The position numbers were made by a program, and so were the translations under genes. 64,000 nt of DNA from Malachius bipustulatus (Eukaryota > Arthropoda > Insecta > Coleoptera > Melyridae). How positions within the stretch are numbered: the stretch's first letter is position 1; each line of letters starts with the position of its first letter. Of this stretch, positions 12,395 through 20,400 are shown in pieces. Under the pieces are notes generated by a model, which was not told where the DNA came from, made no database searches, and saw only the letters and a list, made by a program, of their open reading frames with translations. The stretch lies in assembly GCA_910589415.1 (NCBI GenBank), contig OU342634.1, positions 1,612,001 through 1,676,000 on the forward strand. Direction: 5' to 3'.

Positions 12395-13290
12395 CACATT
12401 CCCTGCCAAGCTAAAATCATAAAATGTCCCTACAGGCCATGACTGGCAGGTTATCAATCATGAAAAATCATTTTAAAATGTGTTTACTTTTTTTGAATCT
12501 GATTATCCACTTCTAAGTTATTTTCAAAAATTCCTAGCGGACACCGGTGTCCTCTACGGCGCTCAGAAATATTTTACGCCTTCAGGAATCGTATACGCCA
12601 CAGCGGACACAAAATATTTCTCTACCACGCCAGAGCGGTCACGGCCCAGCGGACACGCTTGTTCTGGCGGACACTGCATATTGTAAAGGATGTTATCAAA
12701 AGAAAATAAAAATGAAATAACTAAAAACAAAGTCAGAAAAGTGACCACGTATTGCATGGATTGTCCAATGCAACCTAGATTTTGCATGGATTGTTTTAAA
12801 TCTTACCACAAGATTGTGTAGGCTTACATAATGTATTAAGTTTGAATTAATTGATTATTTTATTAATTTTCTTATTGAATAAAGTTTTTTTTTTCGTTGC
12901 CAATCATAATAATGCTATGAAAAAAGTACCTGAACTACCCATCTAAGGAACTATTTGAATAAGTGATGTAGGCATCAGTAAACTATATTATCATTATTAC
13001 GTGTCCGCCACGGCGGGTAGATTCCAGTGTTAGTTATCACCTAAGCTCAGCGCCAAAGCAGACATCTATAGCGGACACACGTATAAAATCTAATGGGAGG
13101 GGGGAATTCAGAAACCATGGGTGGCGAGAGATGCGTCCATGCCACAGCGGACACGTTCTCAATACTTGTAATTTTAGCATTTGCTGTTATGTTATTATAT
13201 CAAAAAGCATCGGGCGGACACCGGTGTCCTCTCTGGCGTAGTACGGCCTTATAACAGCCGACACCGGTGTCCGCCATGGCAGCGAATGTG
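12395..13290 (+). mobile_element. piggyBac-like remnant element
   Basis: TTAA flanks both ends (12391-12394 and 13291-13294), the duplication typical of piggyBac. The terminal repeats are CACATTCCCTGCCA and the inverse of TGGCAGCGAATGTG. A segment at 12728-12819 reads TTYCMDCPMQPRFCMDCFKS followed by YH, matching the cysteine-rich zinc-binding tail of piggyBac transposases, and ends at a stop. The rest of the transposase is gone. The ends carry repeated ACACCGGTGT palindromes and several GCGGACAC motifs. Confidence 0.8.
12539..13275. repeat. repeated GGACACCGGTGTCC palindromes
   Basis: The 14-bp palindrome GGACACCGGTGTCC or a close form occurs near 12539, 13214 and 13258, and single GCGGACAC half-motifs occur near 12600, 12650, 12663, 13013 and 13140. 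They lie in the subterminal parts of the piggyBac remnant and may be transposase-binding repeats. Confidence 0.6.
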
Positions 13291-13965
13291 TTAAAGTAAT
13301 AAATTTTAATTTAATTGTTTTAATCAAGAACGAAGAACTATTTGCGTTCGAAGAGAAAAACGCAAGTGACCGTTTTCATGTTAGAATTGCATTGTAATCA
13401 GGATAAATATCTGCATAGCAAAATGTCAGAGGACATGTCTGCGGGGACACGCCACAGGTGGAGCAAATAAAAGAACTTTTATAACTAAAATATGTGGTCT
13501 TATATCCTAATGACACATACCACAATCGAAAAAAATCTAAACTACTTTCCGAGGTAATAAAGAACAACCCTTAAAAAAACTAAAATTCAATACCCTGTAG
13601 CGAAAAAATTGAGCTGTTGCGGACATAACATTCATATGAAATTTTCTTCATAAAATGACTTGAGGAATCACATTTTGAAATACATATTTGCAAGTTATCA
13701 AGGAACGCCTACAGCGTTATCCTAAATAAATGCGAAAAATTTTAGGGGGCGATTCCTTGGCTCATTCTAAGAAAGAAAGTTTCTATTAACTTGATCCGCA
13801 AATGTGTTTGTAAAAGAAAGGTCACAGAATAACTTTTTCCAGTTTTTTGAGTAGGTAGGTATATCATCGAATTTCTCAGGAACAGTTTGAAGTACAGAGT
13901 TCACGTTTTGTATACATCTTCTAAATTCTAATATTGAAGGTTATTGTTTATTAAGTTTTGTATAG

Positions 13966-14440
13966 GTGAATATTAATAGGGAGGTAAAATTTTTAAATGC
14001 AAAAAACTTCTCAGGCGACACCAAGCATTTTTTGGGCACAAGAGTATGGTTTGATATACCTTCCTTCTCATTCTGTGAAGTTTTGGTTTGCTTCAAAAGT
14101 GTGCCGATAAATCAATATTATGGAAATTTACCGATCTTGCCCCGCTGTCCTGTCTCTGGCAATGTCTAACTACCAAAAAAAAATTACATAAACAGATAGT
14201 TTGGAAAATGTTCTTGTCGTGCTGTTAATTTACGTTTAATGTTTTTTTCCATCTTGTATTATAATACAGGGGTTCTAAAAGACTATTTTCTACGAAAATT
14301 CAAATGACACGCTAGGTCATTTTCCTCTCCTAGGAAATTGCGTGACATTAAACAATTTTCGCCTATTAAAAAAAAATACTTTATCACAGTCAGAATCGGT
14401 TATAGGTATGTTTTGATGATTTATTTCGACGACTTAGGTC
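13966..14440. other. spacer, nothing recognised
   Basis: The ORF at 13966-14169 has no family resemblance and no splice or promoter context. Near 14271 a TACAGGGGTTCTAAAAGACT motif resembles the one at 42907 and may mark another repeat end. Confidence 0.3.
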
Positions 14441-15310
14441 TCATAACATAAAAACGGCGTATTCCGCGCATGCGCTTGGATCACACTAAGTGAAATTACC
14501 TCGAGATTACTTCTGTCTCATGATGTCCTTCAAATTGCTTCCGGATTTACTCGGATTATCTGCAATTTTTCTGAGATTACCTCCGGATTACTAAGATTAC
14601 CTCAGATTACCTCCCGATTTCCTTAGTTTTTCTCAGATAACCTCCACTTTGTAGACTTGAATTTCTCAGCGGTTTAAGCGGTTTACACCTCGGACAAACA
14701 TTTTGAGGATAGTGATTACTGCTTGAAACAAAAATTATTGAACTCACCCCAAAAGAAATGAAAATTAAATTCCAATGCTGTCCCTTCAGTTGAACCCTTT
14801 CCAAAGAAACTTTCGCGAGAACTCCGCCGCTGGCACGCGAAACAAAAATCTGTATTTTTTTTCAAAATGTTTTTTTTTGGCATGAAGGGAAGGCGTGGAG
14901 GAGACAATTTTTATTTGAAAAGATGCTCCTATCTTTCATCTTTAATTTTCGCTTGGGAAAATCCCGCTGCGATAATTTTCAAGGGAGATATGGGTTTCTA
15001 CTCTATAACGGGGAAACGGAGGGAGGTTCTTGAGGGACTAAAAACGAAGCTTGAACATCAGGCTATTTATTAAAAAAAAAATATTCCATTTGGTCCATAT
15101 TTCGCCCGTCCACGTGGTGTTAAAAGCATAAAAACTTTCCTGAACGGACGCGTGAGTCAGCCGACGCGACAGTGAGCGAGAAGTGGGAAAATTTTTGAAT
15201 GCTGGCTTCCCCGTATCTCTGTCAATTTTTAACCGATTTGGAAAAATTTTTCTTCGTGTTAACCGCTGAACTTCGAGGAAGGAGGAAAATGACAAGATGC
15301 TCCTCCCTCA
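14440..15310 (+). promoter_or_regulatory. possible promoter region upstream of Medea
   Basis: This is the least AT-rich non-transposon stretch near Medea. It holds CGCGCATGCGCT at 14465-14476, a strong match to the NRF1/Ewg palindrome, followed by many GATTACC/GGATTA units (14500-14645) and a GC-rich tract with CpGs at about 15120-15200. The features are consistent with a promoter or enhancer of a host gene, but no transcription start was identified. Confidence 0.3.
14500..14645. repeat. cluster of GATTACCTC units
   Basis: Imperfect repeats of AGATTACCTC and CGGATTAC occur at least seven times in about 145 bp. The GGATTA core is the binding site type of K50 homeodomain factors such as Orthodenticle and Bicoid. 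This may be a regulatory cluster or merely a degenerate minisatellite. Confidence 0.45.
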
Positions 15311-15740
15311 CCTCTTCCCTTCATTCCAAAAAAAAAAAAACATTTTGAAAAATGTGCAGATTTTTGCACACACCAAAATACTTCAAAATAAATGTGTCAA
15401 ATGTAATGAATGCACCAGTAATGAACTGATGATACTGAACGAACAGTCAACACAGACGTCTTTGTTTCACAGTTCACAGTTTATTACTGGTGGAGTGGTG
15501 CAACCAACTGCAACAATAATTATTGTTTGTGTTTACATAAGGTTTTTCTTGCAATGTTCCAGAGTTTTGGACCACGAATCTTCTACGATTCAACTGAATA
15601 GGTTTGCATTTAACATATTTATTTTAAAGTATTTTATATACACTGTGTTGAATAGGAAAGGTAACATACGGAAAACATTACCTTGACCGTGAATATTATT
15701 AAGGGTCCAAACCATTCTGGTTCCAAAAGCTGCGACAGTA

Positions 15741-16034
15741 AATTCTGGGTCACAAATATGCATATTATTGAACTTCTGTTTCATTTTGCAGTTACGGTTA
15801 ACATTTTCAAAGACTTTTGCAAAGTCTTATTTCATTTAAATTTCGTAACAGTGCAATTATTAACTTTTTTAACATTTCCTAATTTTTTTTTTTTAGAAAT
15901 GTTAACAAAGTTATTAATTGCACTGTTACGAAAATTAAATGAAATAAGACTTTGCAAAAGTCTTTGAAAATGTTAACCGTAACTGCAAAAGGAAATAGAA
16001 GTTCAATAATATGCATATTTGTGACCCAGAATTT
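15741..16034. repeat. near-perfect palindrome with 140-bp arms
   Basis: The arm 15741-15881 (AATTCTGGGTCACAAATATG at its outer end) is inverted at about 15896-16034. The loop is a short oligo-T tract. The ORF 15683-15967 reads through both arms and is not a gene. No flanking duplication was recognised. Confidence 0.75.
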
Positions 16035-16350
16035 CTAACTTTGATGACCTCCTGTGGCACCGTGAAGACGTTTAAAGCATTATTGTATTAAGATTTTTTA
16101 CTCAAAATAGTCCAAGGAAGGTCGCCACGTGTAGCTCTTACACTCATACCTGGGCACCTTGTATAAGAAAATATATTATGTTGTATGACAATTAATAATG
16201 TTATTTAATATTTTTTATAAATAAAATGTTATCTGAAAGGTCTAAATCTAACGAAATAATGTTCCACATAACAACAGCAGGGCCATCACAATTTTAAAGT
16301 GTCTACTACACACCGCTACTACTGTGTAGCGGTCTATAAGCACGCTTTCA

Positions 16351-16801
16351 GTTTGGAACCACCAAAGTATACCTTCGACCTAGATCCATGGTATGACTTT
16401 CAGTTCCAGAGAAAATCTCGTTTACATCTAAACTTCAAAATTACAAAAACACAAATTATTTCAGGGCTCGTCCTCATAAACATCGAACTCCGTCTCCTGA
16501 GTTCAACTTAGAACATTCAGCAGAGCGTGCTTTGGGTCGCAACGTAATGATTCCATTCATTTACAACCAACAGCGTCTTCCACTTAACAATATTGGGCAG
16601 CCAAGAAGAAATATTGGCGACCTTCCTTCTTTGAACGCAGCTACTGACATCAATAATAACATTATTACGGTCTACGGCGACGATCGACTACACTTGAGGA
16701 GCCCAAAGGAGGACTACAAGAGCGAGAGAAGTGCCGCATGCAACATTTCCAGTCACCTGGGAAAGACGAGAGAATCCAAATGTAAGTTGAACATTTTTTA
16801 A
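16351..16801 (+). CDS. possible terminal exons of an unidentified gene
   Basis: A frame holding EPPKYTFDLDPW ends in phase 2 at a donor, ATG|GTATGA (16391). A 74-base intron ending TTTCAG leads to 16465, where the phase fits and an open frame continues for about 110 codons to TAA at 16799-16801. The second exon has normal protein-like composition (for example IPFIYNQQRLPLNNIGQ and VYGDDRLHLRSPKEDYK). An alternative is that a donor at 16782 joins it to 16907-16966, but that gives an immediate stop, which would make all of it 5' untranslated sequence of Medea. I do not recognise the product. Confidence 0.35.
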
Positions 16802-16906
16802 AGAAAACAGTAAATGTTTTCGTCGATAGATATAGATAGTCTGTCCTTATTCTCATTTTAACAAAACTGGATCGATACAACATCGTGAAATTTATTAAAT
16901 TTACAG

Positions 16907-16966
16907 GTCAGTAACAATGGTGCTTTAAAACATCCGAGACTAGAAGAGGCACCTCATAGTGAACAG
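16907..16966 (+). other. possible non-coding 5' exon of Medea
   Basis: The 60-base segment lies between an acceptor (TTTACAG) and a strong donor (CAG|GTAAGT). Joined to the next acceptor at 17227 it lies directly upstream of the Medea ATG at 17239. It contains ATG GTG CTT TAA, so it can only be leader sequence, with a tiny upstream ORF. Confidence 0.4.
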
Positions 16967-17238
16967 GTAAGTAATTTTTTTAATGCTTTAAAGGATTACC
17001 TGCATCTAATTATTTTTGAAATCAAATATAAAGAGTATTGCTTATTCTTTAAAAACACTTATATGTGTATCTTAATATGTGTATAGATGGAAGTAGATAC
17101 AAATTAATAATAATAAAAAACAAGACAGGGTAAGATAGTTCGGTTGCTAGGGAGAGCTAAAGAAATAATAAATAAAAAGCAAAGCTTCTGTATGCTTCGT
17201 ATTTCTTTCTGAAATGTAATTTTTCAGGTCGAAAAGAG

Positions 17239-17484
17239 ATGTCTGGGTTGAATGCAACAGCTCCTTCATCAGCGGACGCATGCCACAGTATAGTTCATAG
17301 TCTTATGTGTCATAGACAGGGAGGTGAGAGTGAAGGTTTCGCTAAAAGAGCCATCGAGTCATTGGTGAAAAAATTGAAGGAAAAACGTGATGAACTCGAC
17401 TCACTTATTACAGCAATAACCACGAGTGGTGCTCATCATAGCAAATGTGTATCTATACAAAGAACACTCGATGGAAGACTTCAG
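17239..17484 (+). CDS. Med: Medea coding exon: MH1 N-terminal half
   Basis: It encodes 82 residues in phase 0, from the start ATG to RTLDGRLQ, then the donor CAG|GTTAAT. It contains the hallmark [20 protein letters not shown] helix, a cysteine of the MH1 zinc site (SKC) and the first strand of the DNA-binding beta hairpin. The upstream acceptor is TTTTTCAG at 17220-17227. Confidence 0.93.
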
Positions 17485-20400
17485 GTTAATATCAATACGA
17501 TTAGAATTTGGGACTTATTAATGCTCACACATAATGAATGAACATACCACAAGGAAGCCACCTAGTACCTAATGTTGCTACTTTTTTTATACGATCGTAT
17601 AATTCACTAATGCTATAATTCCATGGCCGTTATTCAATTATTGTACAATTATTGCAGTAGACACGTTTTACTATCTACTTCTGATTATTATCAATCGTGC
17701 GCATTAATATGTCCCTAAAATATGTTTAAAAATCGTTTTATATATTTATCAAATTTATTTATAAAGGTTGCTGGTCGCAAGGGATTCCCCCATGTTATAT
17801 ATGCAAGGATTTGGAGGTGGCCGGATTTGCACAAAAATGAATTGAAACATTTGAAATACTGTCACTATGCATTTGATTTAAAGTGCGATTCTGTATGTGT
17901 TAATCCTTACCACTATGAACGAGTAGTATCTCCCGGTATTGACCTTTCTGGATTAACACTACAGCCTAGCACATGTATGGTGAAAGATGACTACAATTCA
18001 GGCCCCGTCCCTAGAGGAAGTAATATGGAGGTAGACGGAGAAATTGGTATGAGCGTTTCACAAACTATTGTACAGCATCATCCTCCACAACAGAATTTTA
18101 CATTGACAGGCCTGCAGCAGACGACGACAACAAGTAAACATGTCGAAATAGTCGTTTGAATAATTTTATACTAATTTATTTTTACCTTTTAGAAGATAAT
18201 TCACCCGGATCTCCTCATATGTCACAGAACGGCTTCACAAATTCTAACAGCAATTCTGTAACAACTAACAGTAATACACCAGTGACTGCTACACAAACAT
18301 CGACAACTGGACAGGTCCAGGCTTTTACTGGCACAAGTGGAACTTGGTCGGGCTCCAGCACGTTGAGTTATATGCAATCGATGCAACCTTTAGACAGAAA
18401 TCGTCATTCTGACTATTGTAAGAAAAATCAGGATGAATAAAAAAATTTAGTGAAATAATTGTAAACATTTTTCAGGGAATAATACTTCTAATAATACAAT
18501 AATGTATCAATTTTATTAATTAAATATGTGATCAAGGGATTAATCAATCCCGAAACGTCAACTATTTATTAATAACTACAAAACTAAGCCTGAGAGAACC
18601 TAAAACCCAATACAAGAATAATAATATAATAATTCATCTATACGGCATAATTGGTTCAATATTTACAATTTTCTAATAATACACTCGGTAATGATGTGAA
18701 CTTAGCTGGTCTACTTTCATCCCAACGTGCACCCGACTATTGGTGTTCTGTAGCTTACTTTGAACTTGATACTCAAGTAGGTGAAACTTTCAAGGTACCA
18801 TCCAGCTGCCCGAACGTGACCATTGACGGCTATGTAGACCCTTCTGGTAGAAATAGGTTATGTTTGGGAGCACTAAGCAACGTGCACAGAACTGAACAAA
18901 GCGAAAGAACTCGATTGTATATTGGAAAAGGTGTTAAATTAGATTTAAGAGGTGAAGGAGATGTTTGGATTCACTGCTTGAGCGATCATTCTGTCTTTGT
19001 CCAAAGTTACTATTTAGACAGAGAAGCGGGAAGACAGCCAGGAGATGCTGTTCACAAAATATTCCCTTCTGCTTACATCAAGGTTAGTGGGCTTACCGGT
19101 AGTGTGAAAATAGTCGTTTTATTTATTTAAATGTTTCAGGTTTTTGATTTACGACAATGTCATCATCAGATGACGACTCGAGCAGCTACAGCCCAGGCTG
19201 CTGCTGCCGCTCAAGCAGCTGCTGTTGCAGGTCACATACCCGGGCCTCATTCTGTTGGAGGAATTGCTCCTGCAATAAGTGAGTTTTCTGTTCAAGTAAA
19301 ACAGTTTTATGAATTAGGTGTTCTATGTATTTTATATTATGTATAATGGCACATACCAAGTCTCATGAATTCATGATGGAGCTTTTGGGGAGAGATTTAT
19401 AAGTTTATAAAATCACTCTAGGGATGTGCCGAAACGCCAAATGGTAGCTTCTGCTGAGTCTCAATCTCCAGAAAGTTTCAACAGCGCTAAAAGGTTTCCA
19501 GGTCTAAAAGGGTATGGTTACAAACAAAATGGTAATATGGAGTTGAGTTGAAAAATGAGAATGTCCGAAGTACTACATACATTTATCTAGGTGAATTCTG
19601 AGTTGCTGCTAAATCTAATGTCCTCTATAAGGTAGATACAGAGCGGATATGGAAATTACCCAAGCAGAAAAATAATATTCATATCATATACGATGCATAT
19701 TGTTTTTGACTTTTAACAAATAGGAATAAATTCATAAGAAAATATGTCTTAATTGAACATTATATTATATTTCGGGGGCTCTCAGAGCTTAATTTTGCAT
19801 AAATGAATAAAAGTTATAGGTTATCTTGGACAAATAATATAGTAGGTAAACTGTATTAGAAAAACAATGAGATCTTTTAGGTCGCAGTAACTTGATCACC
19901 CTCAAAAATACAAATACAAATACAATAGAAAACTGTACACCTACCTGAAATCGTGTGTACCCTTAGATTCTAAGAGTCATTTCTACAAAAAATTAACTGT
20001 AAATTATGAAACTACAAAGAAAATAGAACGTAACAGCTTAAAAATAGTAGTGAAAAGCGAGTGGCCGGTTATCTATATATACCAGGGTGCACCATATTAT
20101 ATCCTTCTCTATACTCTCTATACTCTCTATATCTCCTAAACGCTAACAGATACAGGGTCGGTTAGACTAGACAAAAGATATGCAATTTTGTGACCATCTC
20201 AAATCAGTCAAGACATACAAAATATCTGTGACCGTTCCTGAAATATCCTGAAAAACTGAAAAATCCATGTCTTATTTTTCCCGTATCTTTTCTATTATTG
20301 GAGATTAATAAATAATTTTTTGTGGGCTTACATAAGTCGGCAAGGAGCTACCCATCTGACATTTCAAAAATTTTCAAACCCGACTGGATCCAAGAATTTT

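Larger units (their letters stand above)
12121..13690. mobile_element. fold-back element split by piggyBac insertion
   Basis: The arm at 12121-12345 (CAAGTCATTTTACGAAAAAA, then TTTCATATGAA, then GAAAGTAGTTTAGA) is inverted at about 13465-13685. The piggyBac remnant 12395-13290 sits between the arms and must be younger. No protein is encoded by the fold-back itself. Confidence 0.65.

Noticed and set aside
15297..15686. 129-codon ORF upstream of Medea
   Set aside because: Low-complexity start (poly-lysine from an A-run), no recognisable domain, no splice context; likely chance.
15683..15967. 94-codon ORF
   Set aside because: It runs through both arms of a palindrome, so it translates a repeat and its own complement.
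18504..18705. Donor GT at 18504 joined to acceptor at 18705 as a normal intron of Medea
   Set aside because: The phases do not match, so this splice would put MH2 out of frame; direct use of the 18417 donor keeps the frame.
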